Shown: piece after piece, positions 1 through 6,013 of the stretch | How the letters are laid out: the number at the start of each line of letters is the position of its first letter | Position numbering within the stretch: position 1 is the stretch's first letter | From: Rhizobiaceae bacterium | GTDB lineage: Bacteria; Pseudomonadota; Alphaproteobacteria; Rhizobiales; Rhizobiaceae | Reading direction: 5' to 3' | Assembly: GCA_004299545.1 (NCBI GenBank) | Contig: SCRB01000304.1 | Coordinates: forward strand, 1 to 6,013 | DNA: 6,013 nt | Notes under the pieces: generated by a model | What the model was told of the DNA's origin: nothing | What the model saw: only the letters and a program-made list of their open reading frames with translations | Database searches by the model: none | Program-made: the position numbers and the translations under genes

Positions 1-398
1 AGAAGGTCGACGTGACGGGCACGTCCATCGGCAAGGGTTTCCAGGGTGTCATCAAGCGCCATAATTTCGGCGGCGGCCGTGCCACACACGGCAATTCCGT
101 GTCGCACAGGACGCACGGTTCGACCGGTCAGCGTCAGGATCCGGGCAAGGTCTTCAAGGGCAAGAAGATGGCCGGCCACATGGGCGATGTACGTGTGACG
201 ACACAGAATGTGGAAGTTGTTTCGACCGACGTGGAGCGCGGCCTGATCCTGATCCGGGGTTCGGTTCCGGGTGCCAAGGGCGCCTGGATCGTCGTGCGCG
301 ATGCGGTGAAGGTCGAGCTTCCGAAGGATGCGCCGAAGCCTGCGGCACTTCGGGCCGCGAAGACGGAAGCAGCGCCGGCGAATGAGGGAGCCGAATAA
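1..398 (+). CDS. rplC: 50S ribosomal protein L3 (uL3), 3' part
   Basis: L3 is an early-assembling 23S rRNA-binding protein whose internal loop reaches toward the peptidyl transferase centre. The window enters the gene in mid-codon; the reading frame starts at base 3 and gives 131 residues before TAA at 396-398. By comparison with E. coli L3 roughly the first 110 residues are missing. The visible part begins [15 protein letters not shown] and continues through [10 protein letters not shown] and [20 protein letters not shown], the family's most conserved block. This block includes the region holding the glutamine that PrmB methylates in E. coli. The GTG at base 12 is an internal valine codon, not a start. 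The tail is longer than in E. coli and rich in Ala, Lys and Glu, as is common in alphaproteobacteria. The stop codon overlaps the rplD start by one base (TAATG), suggesting translational coupling. Confidence 0.97.
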   Translation, partial: KVDVTGTSIGKGFQGVIKRHNFGGGRATHGNSVSHRTHGSTGQRQDPGKVFKGKKMAGHMGDVRVTTQNVEVVSTDVERGLILIRGSVPGAKGAWIVVRDAVKVELPKDAPKPAALRAAKTEAAPANEGAE

Positions 399-1018
399 TG
401 GATATCAAGGTAACGACCCTCGCCGGCAAGGACGCGGGCAAGCTGGAAATCTCCGATGGGATTTTCGCGCTCGACCCGCGCGAGGATATTCTTCAGCGTG
501 TCGTGCGCTGGCAGTTGGCCAAGAAGCAGCAGGGAACGCATCAGGCGCAGACCCGTGCCGACGTCTCGCGCACCGGCGCCAAGATGTACAAGCAGAAGGG
601 TACCGGCCGCGCCCGTCACTCTTCCGGACGGGCTCCGCAGTTCCGCGGCGGCGGCAAGGCCCATGGGCCGGTCGCGCGCGACCATACCCATGATTTGCCG
701 AAGAAGGTTCGCGCGCTTGGCCTGAAGCATGCGCTGTCGGCCAAGGCGAAGGCGTCGAACCTGATCGTCATCGACGATCTGGCGCTCGGCGAGTCAAAGA
801 CGAAGGCGCTTGCATCCAGCTTCGCGTCGCTCGGCCTGACCAATGCGCTGATGATCGGCGGAGCGGAGCTTGACCAGAATTTCAAGCATGCCGCAGCCAA
901 CATCCCGAACATCGACGTGCTGCCCGTGCAGGGCATCAACGTCTACGACATTTTGCGCCGGAACACGCTGGTCCTTTCCAAGTCCGCTGTCGAGGCACTC
1001 GAGGAGCGGTTCAAATGA
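398..1018 (+). CDS. rplD: 50S ribosomal protein L4 (uL4)
   Basis: L4 binds 23S rRNA and sends a long basic loop into the polypeptide exit tunnel, where it forms the constriction with L22. In E. coli it also represses its own S10 operon through the leader mRNA; that leader is outside this window, so nothing can be said about it here. The 206-residue product is close to E. coli's 201. The loop is visible at about residues 50-85, with the conserved [11 protein letters not shown]67 aligns with E. coli Lys63, the position changed in a known erythromycin-resistant mutant, and is the usual lysine here. The globular part then runs to the end ([33 protein letters not shown]). The ATG overlaps the rplC stop and is preceded by AGGGAG at 385-390, 7 bases upstream. 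The 3' end overlaps rplW by four bases. Confidence 0.98.
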   Translation: MDIKVTTLAGKDAGKLEISDGIFALDPREDILQRVVRWQLAKKQQGTHQAQTRADVSRTGAKMYKQKGTGRARHSSGRAPQFRGGGKAHGPVARDHTHDLPKKVRALGLKHALSAKAKASNLIVIDDLALGESKTKALASSFASLGLTNALMIGGAELDQNFKHAAANIPNIDVLPVQGINVYDILRRNTLVLSKSAVEALEERFK

Positions 1019-1308
1019 CGGATCTCCGCCACTACGACGTAATCGTCAGCCCTGCCATCACCGAGAAATCGACGATGGCATCGGAAGTCAACCAGGTGGT
1101 CTTCAATGTCGCGAAGAAGGCCTCGAAGCCGGAGATCAAGGCTGCTGTCGAAGCGCTTTTCGGCGTCAAGGTGATGGCCGTGAACACGCTCGTCCGCAAG
1201 GGCAAGGCGAAGCGGTTCCGTGGCACGGTCGGCAGGCAGAGCGACGTCAAGAAGGCCATCGTGACGCTGGCCGAAGGCCAGTCGATCGACGTGGCGACAG
1301 GACTCTGA
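1015..1308 (+). CDS. rplW: 50S ribosomal protein L23 (uL23)
   Basis: L23 sits at the mouth of the exit tunnel and is the docking site for trigger factor and the signal recognition particle. The product has 97 residues (E. coli 100). It shows the N-terminal ITEKST segment, where E17 aligns with the E. coli Glu18 used for trigger factor binding. Further on are the family core [16 protein letters not shown] (residues about 39-54) and [11 protein letters not shown]. The loop that enters the tunnel lies around residues 65-80, and the C-terminus [11 protein letters not shown] is typical. The start overlaps the rplD stop as ATGA, and a strong GAGGAG (1001-1006) lies 8 bases upstream inside rplD, so translation is probably coupled. 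No anomalies were seen. Confidence 0.98.
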   Translation: MTDLRHYDVIVSPAITEKSTMASEVNQVVFNVAKKASKPEIKAAVEALFGVKVMAVNTLVRKGKAKRFRGTVGRQSDVKKAIVTLAEGQSIDVATGL

Positions 1309-1327
1309 GAAGCCCGAGGATAGTGGA

Positions 1328-2161
1328 ATGGCACTCAAGACATATAATCCGGTGACGCCCGGCCAGCGACAGCTGGTCATCGTCGATCGTTCGGGCCTCT
1401 ACAAGGGCAAGCCGGTCAAGGGCTTGACGGAGGGGTTGTCGTCGTCCGGCGGCCGCAACAATCACGGCCGCATCACGGCGCGTTTCCAGGGCGGCGGTCA
1501 CAAGCGAACCTATCGCCGGGTCGATTTCAAGCGCGCCAAGTTCGGCGTCGCGGCAAAGGTGGAGCGGCTGGAATACGATCCGAACCGCACGGCCTTTATC
1601 GCCCTCATCAAATATGAGGACGGCGAGCTCTCCTATATCCTGGCGCCGCAGCGCCTCGCGGTTGGCGATTCGGTCGTTGCCAACGACAGCGCCGACGTGA
1701 AACCCGGCAACGCGATGCGGCTTTCCTCGATGCCGGTCGGGACGATCGTCCACAATGTCGAGCTGAAGCCCGGCAAGGGCGGCCAGATCGCGCGCTCCGC
1801 CGGTACCTACGCCCAACTCGTCGGCCGTGATCAGGGCATGGCGATCCTGCGCCTCAATTCGGGCGAGCAGCGCATGGTGCACGGCTCCTGCCTTGCCACC
1901 GTCGGTGCGGTCTCCAACCCGGACCACGGCAACATCAATCTCGGCAAGGCCGGCCGCCAGCGCTGGCTCGGCAAGCGTCCCCACAATCGCGGCGTGACCA
2001 TGAACCCGGTGGACCATCCGCATGGCGGCGGCGAAGGCCGCACCTCGGGCGGCCGTCATCCGGTCACCCCCTGGGGCAAGCCGACCAAGGGAAAGAAGAC
2101 GCGGTCCAACAAGCAGACCGACAAGTTCATCATGCGCTCGCGCCATCAGCGCAAGAGCTAA
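1328..2161 (+). CDS. rplB: 50S ribosomal protein L2 (uL2)
   Basis: L2 is among the most conserved ribosomal proteins. It contacts domain IV of 23S rRNA, is needed for subunit association and supports peptidyl transferase activity. The 277 residues (E. coli 273) show the N-terminal OB-like domain ([20 protein letters not shown], residues 41-60, and [15 protein letters not shown], 80-94). The SH3-like domain follows ([20 protein letters not shown], 141-160). The C-terminal signature [20 protein letters not shown] spans 226-245. H230 corresponds to E. coli His229 in mature numbering, the residue implicated in activity, and is present. The end, [20 protein letters not shown], is of alphaproteobacterial type. 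The start is set by alignment and by GAGGA at 1316-1320, 7 bases upstream. The gene lies 19 bases after rplW. Confidence 0.99.
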   Translation: MALKTYNPVTPGQRQLVIVDRSGLYKGKPVKGLTEGLSSSGGRNNHGRITARFQGGGHKRTYRRVDFKRAKFGVAAKVERLEYDPNRTAFIALIKYEDGELSYILAPQRLAVGDSVVANDSADVKPGNAMRLSSMPVGTIVHNVELKPGKGGQIARSAGTYAQLVGRDQGMAILRLNSGEQRMVHGSCLATVGAVSNPDHGNINLGKAGRQRWLGKRPHNRGVTMNPVDHPHGGGEGRTSGGRHPVTPWGKPTKGKKTRSNKQTDKFIMRSRHQRKS

Positions 2162-2162
2162 A

Positions 2163-2180
2163 GAGAGGTAGGCAGACGTG
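2163..2180 (+). promoter_or_regulatory. Ribosome binding site and GTG start of rpsS
   Basis: GAGAGGT at 2163-2169 lies 8 bases before GTG 2178. It supports the non-ATG start, which is the only one in this window. The translation from here gives exactly the conserved S19 N-terminus. Confidence 0.8.
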
Positions 2181-2456
2181 TCCCGTTCAGTTTGGAAAGG
2201 CCCGTTCGTCGACGGCTTTCTCTTGAAGAAGGCCGACAAGGTGCGCGAGCGCGGCCGCAACGAGGTGATCAAGATGTGGAGCCGCCGCTCCACCATCCTG
2301 CCGCAGTTCGTCGGCCTCACCTTCGGCGTCTATAACGGCCAGAAGCATATACCGGTGTCCGTGTCCGAGGACATGGTGGGTCACAAGTTCGGGGAATTCG
2401 CCCCGACTCGCACCTATTACGGCCACGGCGCGGACAAGAAGGCGAAGAGGAAGTAA
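2178..2456 (+). CDS. rpsS: 30S ribosomal protein S19 (uS19), GTG start
   Basis: S19 lies in the head of the small subunit, forms a complex with S13 and contacts the A-site tRNA and the intersubunit bridge region. The 92-residue product equals the E. coli length. It has the N-terminal [11 protein letters not shown], the central [16 protein letters not shown] (residues 34-49) and the family signature from NGQKHIPV (53) to GEFAPT (72-77), ending in the basic DKKAKRK. It starts with GTG at 2178, the only initiation codon in frame at the place required by family length. GAGAGGT (2163-2169) is 8 bases upstream. The gene lies 16 bases after rplB and only 2 bases before rplV, whose ribosome binding site is inside the last codons of rpsS. 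Confidence 0.98.
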   Translation: MSRSVWKGPFVDGFLLKKADKVRERGRNEVIKMWSRRSTILPQFVGLTFGVYNGQKHIPVSVSEDMVGHKFGEFAPTRTYYGHGADKKAKRK

Positions 2457-2458
2457 CG

Positions 2459-2848
2459 ATGGGCAAGCCGAAAGCTCCCCGGCGGCTGGAAGACAACGAA
2501 GCCCGCGCCGTGCTGCGCACGATCCGCGTCAGCCCGCAGAAGCTGAACCTCGTGGCTCAGCTGATCCGCGGCAAGAAGGTCGCCACCGCGCTCGCCGATC
2601 TCGAATTCTCGCGCAAGCGGATTGCCGGGACGGTCAGGAAGACGCTGGAATCGGCAGTCGCCAATGCCGAGAACAATCACGATCTCGACGTCGACGCGCT
2701 GGTCGTCGCCGAGGCTTACGTCGGCAAGTCGATCGTCATGAAGCGCTTCCACAGCAGGGGCCGTGGCCGCGCCAGCCGCATCCAGAAGCCGTTTTCGCAC
2801 CTCACCATCGTGGTGAGGGAAGTCGAAGAAAAAGTGGAGGCCGCCTGA
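2459..2848 (+). CDS. rplV: 50S ribosomal protein L22 (uL22)
   Basis: L22 touches all domains of 23S rRNA and extends a beta-hairpin into the exit tunnel opposite L4. The 129 residues are longer than the 110 of E. coli, mainly through an N-terminal extension ([14 protein letters not shown]) and a charged C-terminal tail (EVEEKVEAA); both are common in alphaproteobacteria. The core includes [18 protein letters not shown] (22-39) and the hairpin region about 92-112 with [14 protein letters not shown], followed by FSHLTIVV. The MKR tripeptide at 94-96, deleted in a classic erythromycin-resistant E. coli mutant, is intact. GAGGA (2447-2451) inside rpsS is 7 bases from the ATG. The TGA stop shares a base with the rpsC start. 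Confidence 0.98.
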   Translation: MGKPKAPRRLEDNEARAVLRTIRVSPQKLNLVAQLIRGKKVATALADLEFSRKRIAGTVRKTLESAVANAENNHDLDVDALVVAEAYVGKSIVMKRFHSRGRGRASRIQKPFSHLTIVVREVEEKVEAA

Positions 2849-3552
2849 TGGGCCAGAAAGTCAATCCGGTCGGGCTGCGTCTCGGCATCAACCGCACCTG
2901 GGATTCGCGCTGGTTCGCGAACACCGGGGAATACGGCCGGCTGCTGCACGAGGACATCAAGATCCGTAAATATCTGGAGAAGGAGCTGAAGCAGGCCGCC
3001 ATCTCCAAGATCGTGATCGAGCGCCCGCACAAGAAGTGCCGCGTGACCATCCATTCGGCTCGTCCGGGCCTCATCATCGGCAAGAAGGGCGCCGATATCG
3101 AGAAGTTACGCCGCAAGCTGACCGAGATGACGAAGGCGGATACGAGCCTGAACATCGTCGAGGTGAGGAAGCCGGAGATCGACGCGACACTGATCGCGCA
3201 GTCGATCTCGCAGCAGCTCGAGCGCCGCGTCGCCTTTCGTCGCGCCATGAAGCGCGCCGTGCAATCGGCCATGCGGCTCGGCGCCGAGGGCATCCGCATC
3301 AATTGTGCGGGCCGGCTTGGCGGCGCGGAAATCGCGCGCATGGAATGGTACCGCGAGGGGCGTGTGCCGCTTCATACGCTGCGCGCCGATGTCGATTACG
3401 GTACGGCGACGGCCGAGACGGCTTACGGCACGTGCGGCGTCAAGGTCTGGGTGTTCAAGGGCGAGATCCTCGAACATGACCCGATGGCATCGGAACGCCG
3501 CGCGGTCGAGGGCGACCACAGCCAGGGCGCGCGCCGCCGCGAAAACGCCTGA
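2848..3552 (+). CDS. rpsC: 30S ribosomal protein S3 (uS3)
   Basis: S3 lies at the mRNA entry channel of the small subunit, takes part in mRNA unwinding and works with S10 and S14 in the head. The product has 234 residues (E. coli 233). The N-terminal domain begins [21 protein letters not shown] type II KH RNA-binding domain follows with the GKKG loop at residues 78-81 in [16 protein letters not shown]. The C-terminal domain carries [21 protein letters not shown]131, R132 and K135 coincide with the E. coli residues linked to ribosomal helicase activity. The signature [20 protein letters not shown] (155-174) is also present. After about residue 208 there is a short, charged, low-complexity tail that varies in the family. 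The start overlaps the rplV stop (TGATG), with GGAGG at 2836-2840 seven bases upstream. Confidence 0.99.
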   Translation: MGQKVNPVGLRLGINRTWDSRWFANTGEYGRLLHEDIKIRKYLEKELKQAAISKIVIERPHKKCRVTIHSARPGLIIGKKGADIEKLRRKLTEMTKADTSLNIVEVRKPEIDATLIAQSISQQLERRVAFRRAMKRAVQSAMRLGAEGIRINCAGRLGGAEIARMEWYREGRVPLHTLRADVDYGTATAETAYGTCGVKVWVFKGEILEHDPMASERRAVEGDHSQGARRRENA

Positions 3553-3580
3553 GGGCGGAAGGATTTCGGAGTAATACAAG

Positions 3581-3994
3581 ATGCTGCAGCCAAAGCGCAC
3601 GACTTACCGCAAGCAGTTCAAGGGCCGCATCCACGGTCTCGCCAAGGGCGGGACCAATCTGAATTTCGGCGCCTTCGGATTGAAGGCCCTGGAGCCGAAC
3701 AGAGTGACGGCGCGCGAGATCGAAGCGGCGCGCCGGGCCATAACGCGTGAGATGAAGCGCCAGGGCAGGGTGTGGATACGTATCTTTCCGGATGTTCCGG
3801 TCACGTCGAAGCCCACCGAAGTGCGCATGGGCAAGGGCAAGGGTGCGGTCGATTACTGGGCCTGCCGCGTCAAGCCGGGCCGCATCATGTTCGAACTCGA
3901 CGGCGTCAGCGAGGAAATCGCGCGCGAGGCGCTTCGCCTCGGAGCGGCGAAGCTCTCGGTCAGGACGCGCTTCGTCCAGCGCATTGCGGAATAG
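3581..3994 (+). CDS. rplP: 50S ribosomal protein L16 (uL16)
   Basis: L16 binds near the A-site tRNA elbow and the base of the central protuberance and joins late in large-subunit assembly. The 137 residues (E. coli 136) begin [20 protein letters not shown] and show the family blocks FGAFGLKAL (29-37), [18 protein letters not shown] (45-62) and [17 protein letters not shown] (77-93). R82 aligns with E. coli Arg81, which is hydroxylated by YcfD/RoxA; whether this organism has that enzyme cannot be seen here. The ATG follows GGAG (3568-3571) by 9 bases and lies 28 bases after rpsC, the second-longest spacer in the window. No terminator-like structure was found in that spacer. Confidence 0.98.
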   Translation: MLQPKRTTYRKQFKGRIHGLAKGGTNLNFGAFGLKALEPNRVTAREIEAARRAITREMKRQGRVWIRIFPDVPVTSKPTEVRMGKGKGAVDYWACRVKPGRIMFELDGVSEEIAREALRLGAAKLSVRTRFVQRIAE

Positions 3995-4008
3995 GGAAGT
4001 CGATCGCC

Positions 4009-4209
4009 ATGAAGACCGAAGAAGCCCGGGGGATGACCCCCGACCAGTTGAACGATGAACTGGCGAAGCTGAAGAAGGAGCAGTTCAACCTGCGCTTCCA
4101 GAAGGCGACCGGCCAGCTCGAGAAGACGGCGCGTGTCCGGCAGGTTCGCCGCGACATCGCGCGTATCAAGACAATCGCCGCCGAACGGGCGGCGGGCAAG
4201 AAGGCGTAA
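4009..4209 (+). CDS. rpmC: 50S ribosomal protein L29 (uL29)
   Basis: L29 is a small helical hairpin protein at the tunnel exit next to L23, near the chaperone and SRP docking area. The 66 residues (E. coli 63) form two predicted helices. The first is [20 protein letters not shown] (9-28). The second carries the family signature [16 protein letters not shown] (44-59). The turn region [14 protein letters not shown] between them is typical. The ATG at 4009 fits the family N-terminus MKTEEARGM. An upstream in-frame extension into rplP is possible on paper but matches nothing in L29. The ribosome binding site is modest (GGGAAG at 3994-3999, 9 bases away), beginning at the last base of the rplP stop. 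rpsQ follows after 11 bases. Confidence 0.97.
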   Translation: MKTEEARGMTPDQLNDELAKLKKEQFNLRFQKATGQLEKTARVRQVRRDIARIKTIAAERAAGKKA

Positions 4210-4220
4210 AGGACAAGACA

Positions 4221-4463
4221 ATGCCAAAGCGCATCCTGCAGGGCACAGTCGTAAGCGACAAGAACGATAAGACGGTTGTGGTCGATGTCGAGCGCCGCTT
4301 CACGCATCCGGTAATGAAGAAGACGGTGCGCCTGACCAAGAAGTACCAGGCGCATGACGAAACGAACGCTCACAAGGTGGGTGATATCGTCTTCATCCAG
4401 GAATGCGCGCCGATCTCGCGCCGCAAGCGCTGGACGGTGATCACCGAAGAGCAGGCGCAATAA
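4221..4463 (+). CDS. rpsQ: 30S ribosomal protein S17 (uS17)
   Basis: S17 is a primary binding protein of the 16S rRNA 5' domain. It is an OB-fold protein of 80 residues here (E. coli 84). It begins [20 protein letters not shown], followed by [23 protein letters not shown] in two conserved strands. The family signature [18 protein letters not shown] is at 54-71. The N-terminus lacks the few residues that precede RTLQG in E. coli, and the short form is common outside gammaproteobacteria. AAAGGA (4208-4213), starting inside the rpmC stop, lies 7 bases before the ATG. In E. coli this is the last gene of the S10 operon. Here a 63-base spacer with a hairpin separates it from rplN. Confidence 0.98.
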   Translation: MPKRILQGTVVSDKNDKTVVVDVERRFTHPVMKKTVRLTKKYQAHDETNAHKVGDIVFIQECAPISRRKRWTVITEEQAQ

Positions 4464-4526
4464 CAACAGTCATAACATGCCGGGGAGGGCGCAAGCCTCC
4501 TCCGGAGAAGGAAAAGGCGGCCAGTC
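4464..4526 (+). other. rpsQ-rplN intergenic spacer (S10/spc junction)
   Basis: At 63 bases this is the longest non-coding stretch in the window. It begins with an A-rich stretch (4464-4478), continues with a GC-rich hairpin (4480-4505) and ends with a purine-rich segment (GAGAAGGAAAAGG, ending at 4517) that supplies the rplN ribosome binding site. In E. coli the spc promoter lies at this junction. I see no convincing -35/-10 pair here, only a weak CATAAC at 4471-4476, so read-through from the S10 portion is the simplest reading. Confidence 0.7.
4480..4505 (+). other. Imperfect inverted repeat (RNA hairpin with GCAA tetraloop)
   Basis: Bases 4480-4490 and 4495-4505 can pair as an 11-position stem closed by a GCAA (GNRA-type) loop at 4491-4494. 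There are eight Watson-Crick pairs, two G-U pairs (4487-4498, 4484-4501) and one A-C mismatch (4486-4499). An alternative register pairs CCGG and GGAGG perfectly with CCTCC and CCGG and leaves T4501 bulged. The downstream bases are purine-rich, with no run of T, so it does not look like an intrinsic terminator. The 3' arm ends immediately before the rplN ribosome binding region. An RNA-stability, pausing or translation-control role is possible but unproven. Confidence 0.6.
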
Positions 4527-4895
4527 ATGATTCAGATGCAAACAAACCTCGACGTCGCTGACAATTCCGGCGCCCGTCGTGTCATGTGCATCAAGGTGCT
4601 GGGCGGCTCGAAGCGGAAATACGCTTCCGTCGGCGACATCATCGTGGTGTCGATCAAGGAAGCCATTCCGCGCGGCCGCGTCAAGAAGGGCGACGTGATG
4701 AAGGCGGTGGTGGTGCGCACGGCCAAGGATATTCGCCGCTCCGACGGCAGCGTCATCCGCTTCGACAAGAACGCGGCCGTCCTGGTCGACAACAAGAAAG
4801 AGCCGATCGGCACGCGTATCTTCGGGCCGGTTCCGCGCGAGCTTCGCGCCAAGAACCACATGAAGATCATCTCGCTCGCGCCTGAAGTGCTCTGA
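4527..4895 (+). CDS. rplN: 50S ribosomal protein L14 (uL14)
   Basis: L14 lies at the subunit interface, binds 23S rRNA with L3 and L19, and forms bridges to 16S rRNA; it is also the docking site of the silencing factor RsfS. The 122 residues (E. coli 123) begin [20 protein letters not shown] and include [20 protein letters not shown] (21-40) and [14 protein letters not shown] (44-57). The family signature runs from AVVVRT (60) to AAVLV (83-87), and the end [13 protein letters not shown]...[11 protein letters not shown] is conserved. A second ATG at codon 4 is excluded because MIQ is the family N-terminus. AAGG (4514-4517), within a longer purine tract, is 9 bases before the ATG. In E. coli this is the first gene of the spc operon. 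Confidence 0.99.
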   Translation: MIQMQTNLDVADNSGARRVMCIKVLGGSKRKYASVGDIIVVSIKEAIPRGRVKKGDVMKAVVVRTAKDIRRSDGSVIRFDKNAAVLVDNKKEPIGTRIFGPVPRELRAKNHMKIISLAPEVL

Positions 4896-4906
4896 GGAAA
4901 ACGACG

Positions 4907-5221
4907 ATGCAGAAGATCAAGAAAGGCGACAAGGTCGTCGTCCTTGCCGGCAAGGACAAGGGCCGCAGCGGCGAGGTGCTTTCCGTCGCGCCGAAGGACA
5001 GCAAGGCGGTCGTGCGCGGCATCAACCTGGTGCGCCGTCACCAGCGCCAGACGCAGAACCAGGAGGGCGGCATCCTCACCAAGGAAGCGCCGATCCATCT
5101 GTCCAACCTGGCCCTTGCCGATCCGAAGGACGGAAAACCGACCCGCGTCGGATTCACGGTTCAGAAGGATGGCCGCAAGGTGCGCGTTGCCAAGCGCTCT
5201 GGAGAAACGATCGATGGCTAA
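4907..5221 (+). CDS. rplX: 50S ribosomal protein L24 (uL24)
   Basis: L24 is one of the initiators of large-subunit assembly and lies at the tunnel exit. The 104 residues match the usual bacterial length. A KOW motif is visible at about residues 7-27 ([20 protein letters not shown]), followed by [20 protein letters not shown] (38-57), [15 protein letters not shown] and [21 protein letters not shown], all standard. The ribosome binding site AGGA (4895-4898) starts at the last base of the rplN TGA stop and lies 8 bases before the ATG. The 3' end runs 8 bases into rplE in another frame, so the last residues (IDG) and the TAA are read from bases that also encode the start of L5. Confidence 0.98.
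   Translation: MQKIKKGDKVVVLAGKDKGRSGEVLSVAPKDSKAVVRGINLVRRHQRQTQNQEGGILTKEAPIHLSNLALADPKDGKPTRVGFTVQKDGRKVRVAKRSGETIDG
5201..5221 (+). promoter_or_regulatory. rplE ribosome binding site and rplX/rplE overlap
   Basis: GGAG at 5201-5204 lies 9 bases before ATG 5214, and the rplX stop TAA (5219-5221) falls inside the third rplE codon region. Ribosomes ending L24 therefore stop within reach of the L5 start, which fits coupled translation. The site decides the L5 start against the longer upstream open frame. Confidence 0.75.
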
Positions 5222-5771
5222 GACCGATTACGAGCCGCGGCTCAAGACGAAATACAAGACGGAAATGCGCAAGGCGCTTCGCGACCAGTTCAAGTACGAG
5301 AACGAAATGCAAGTGCCGCGCATCGACAAGATCGTCATCAATATGGGCGTCGGCGAGGCGACGGCGGATTCCAAGAAGCCGGCGGTTGCGGCCGAGGACC
5401 TGGCGCTGATCTCCGGGCAGAAGGCGGTCGTGACGCGGGCGCGCAATTCCATCGCGGGCTTCAAGGTGCGCGAGAACATGCCGATCGGCGCCAAGGTGAC
5501 GCTGCGCAAGGACCGCATGTACGAATTCCTGGACCGGCTCATCACGGTGGCGCTGCCGCGCGTGCGCGACTTCCGGGGCTTGAACCCCAAGAGCTTCGAT
5601 GGCCGTGGCAATTTCGCGATGGGCATCAAGGAGCACATCGTGTTCCCCGAGATCAATTACGACAAGGTCGACCAGATCTGGGGAATGGACATCGTCGTTT
5701 GTACGACCGCCAAGACGGATGATGAGGCCAGGGCGCTGCTCAAGGCCTTCAACTTCCCCTTCCGGCAGTAA
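5214..5771 (+). CDS. rplE: 50S ribosomal protein L5 (uL5)
   Basis: L5 binds 5S rRNA and forms part of the central protuberance, contacting P-site tRNA and S13 across the subunit interface. From ATG 5214 the product has 185 residues (E. coli 179). It has the N-terminal [34 protein letters not shown] (34-49), the family signature [17 protein letters not shown] (63-79), [16 protein letters not shown] (94-109), [16 protein letters not shown] (118-133) and the C-terminal [10 protein letters not shown]. The frame is open upstream to about 4944, but that stretch is the shifted frame of rplX and resembles no L5. The start is fixed by alignment and by GGAG (5201-5204), 9 bases away, inside rplX. In E. 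coli, S8 binds the mRNA at this start to repress the spc operon. Confidence 0.99.
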   Translation: MAKTDYEPRLKTKYKTEMRKALRDQFKYENEMQVPRIDKIVINMGVGEATADSKKPAVAAEDLALISGQKAVVTRARNSIAGFKVRENMPIGAKVTLRKDRMYEFLDRLITVALPRVRDFRGLNPKSFDGRGNFAMGIKEHIVFPEINYDKVDQIWGMDIVVCTTAKTDDEARALLKAFNFPFRQ

Positions 5772-5797
5772 CGGCAGGCGAGCACAAGGAACAGACT

Positions 5798-6013
5798 ATG
5801 GCAAAGACCAGTTCAGTCGAGAAGAACAACCGCCGCCGCAAGGCCGTGCAGCGCTATTCAGCCAAGCGCAAGGCGCTGAAGGCGGTCATCATGAACCAGG
5901 AGCTTTCGATGGAGGAGCGCTTCCGCGCCCAGCTGAAGCTCGCCGCCCTGCCGCGCAATTCGGCCGCTGTGCGCATCCGCAATCGTTGCGAGGTGACAGG
6001 CCGTCCACGTGCC
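5798..6013 (+). CDS. rpsN: 30S ribosomal protein S14 (uS14), 5' part
   Basis: S14 assembles late into the small-subunit head beside S3 and S10. The first 72 residues are present and the window cuts the gene in frame; the long bacterial form is about 101 residues, so roughly 29 are missing. The visible part is [20 protein letters not shown], a basic helical stretch, then [20 protein letters not shown] (33-52) and [19 protein letters not shown] (54-72). The central segment and the single cysteine (C64 followed by EVT, not a CxxC pair) identify the longer, zinc-free C-minus type, not the short zinc-binding form. AAGGA (5786-5790) is 7 bases before the ATG, in a 26-base spacer after rplE. Confidence 0.97.
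   Translation, partial: MAKTSSVEKNNRRRKAVQRYSAKRKALKAVIMNQELSMEERFRAQLKLAALPRNSAAVRIRNRCEVTGRPRA

Noticed and set aside
134..730. Open frame of 198 codons on the minus strand across rplC/rplD
   Set aside because: It lies opposite two well-supported genes and shows no recognisable protein family, so it is a shadow of GC-rich coding sequence.
1247..2320. Open frame of 357 codons on the minus strand across rplB
   Set aside because: It is antisense to the fully convincing L2 gene and reaches into both neighbours. Long antisense frames are expected in GC-rich genes with strong third-position bias, and the translation is low-complexity Arg/Ala/Asp-rich with no recognisable domain.
3772..4008. Upstream in-frame extension of rpmC inside rplP
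   Set aside because: L29 proteins are about 60-70 residues and begin at the MKTEEA segment. The upstream translation is a shifted frame of L16.
4480..4520. Intrinsic (Rho-independent) terminator after rpsQ
   Set aside because: The hairpin is GC-rich but is followed by purines (GAGAAGGAAAAGG), not a T-run, and the essential gene rplN follows at once.
4464..4526. A separate spc promoter in the rpsQ-rplN spacer
   Set aside because: Only a weak CATAAC was seen, without a matching -35 element at the proper distance. Promoter calls in alphaproteobacteria by eye are unreliable, so none is reported.
4944..5213. Upstream in-frame extension of rplE to 275 codons
   Set aside because: The extra part is the shifted frame of rplX, Arg/Ser-rich and unlike L5. 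The L5 family N-terminus and ribosome binding site place the start at 5214.
1..6013. Undescribed defence, mobile or accessory system
   Set aside because: Every stretch over 63 bases is accounted for by canonical ribosomal protein genes in the standard order, with uniform base composition and no insertion, repeat array or foreign gene.

Overview
This window is an uninterrupted, all plus-strand stretch of the conserved S10-spc ribosomal protein cluster: rplC (3' part) - rplD - rplW - rplB - rpsS - rplV - rpsC - rplP - rpmC - rpsQ - rplN - rplX - rplE - rpsN (5' part). All fourteen genes are recognised from their protein sequences, and the order matches the E. coli S10 operon followed by the start of the spc operon. 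The GC-rich, third-position-GC-biased codon use and the protein details point to an alphaproteobacterium, most likely Hyphomicrobiales (Rhizobiales). Those details include an L2 of 277 residues ending in RSRHQRKS, an S19 starting [10 protein letters not shown], and an Ala/Glu-rich tail on L3. The genus cannot be fixed from the sequence alone.

Layout: bases 1-4463 hold the S10-operon portion (L3, L4, L23, L2, S19, L22, S3, L16, L29, S17). Most junctions are very tight: rplC/rplD overlap by 1 base (TAATG), rplD/rplW by 4 (ATGA), rplV/rpsC by 1 (TGATG), and the rest have 2-28 base gaps with Shine-Dalgarno motifs. Bases 4464-4526 are the longest non-coding stretch (63 bases). They lie exactly where E. 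coli separates the S10 and spc operons, and they contain an imperfect GC-rich hairpin with a GCAA tetraloop. Bases 4527-6013 hold the start of the spc portion (L14, L24, L5, S14), with an 8-base rplX/rplE overlap.

The products are all structural components of the 70S ribosome. L2, L3, L4, L14, L16 and L22 serve the large-subunit core, peptidyl-transferase region and exit tunnel. L23, L24 and L29 belong to the tunnel-exit and assembly-initiation region. L5 belongs to the central protuberance, and S3, S14, S17 and S19 to the small subunit. Close packing and coupled starts fit co-transcription and balanced synthesis. The promoter and any S10 leader lie upstream of the window.

I found no mobile element, CRISPR array, RNA gene, foreign-looking insertion or undescribed system. 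The region is ordinary core genome. The only items worth a second look are the hairpin at the S10/spc junction and the rplX/rplE overlap, which falls where E. coli has its S8 autoregulatory site.
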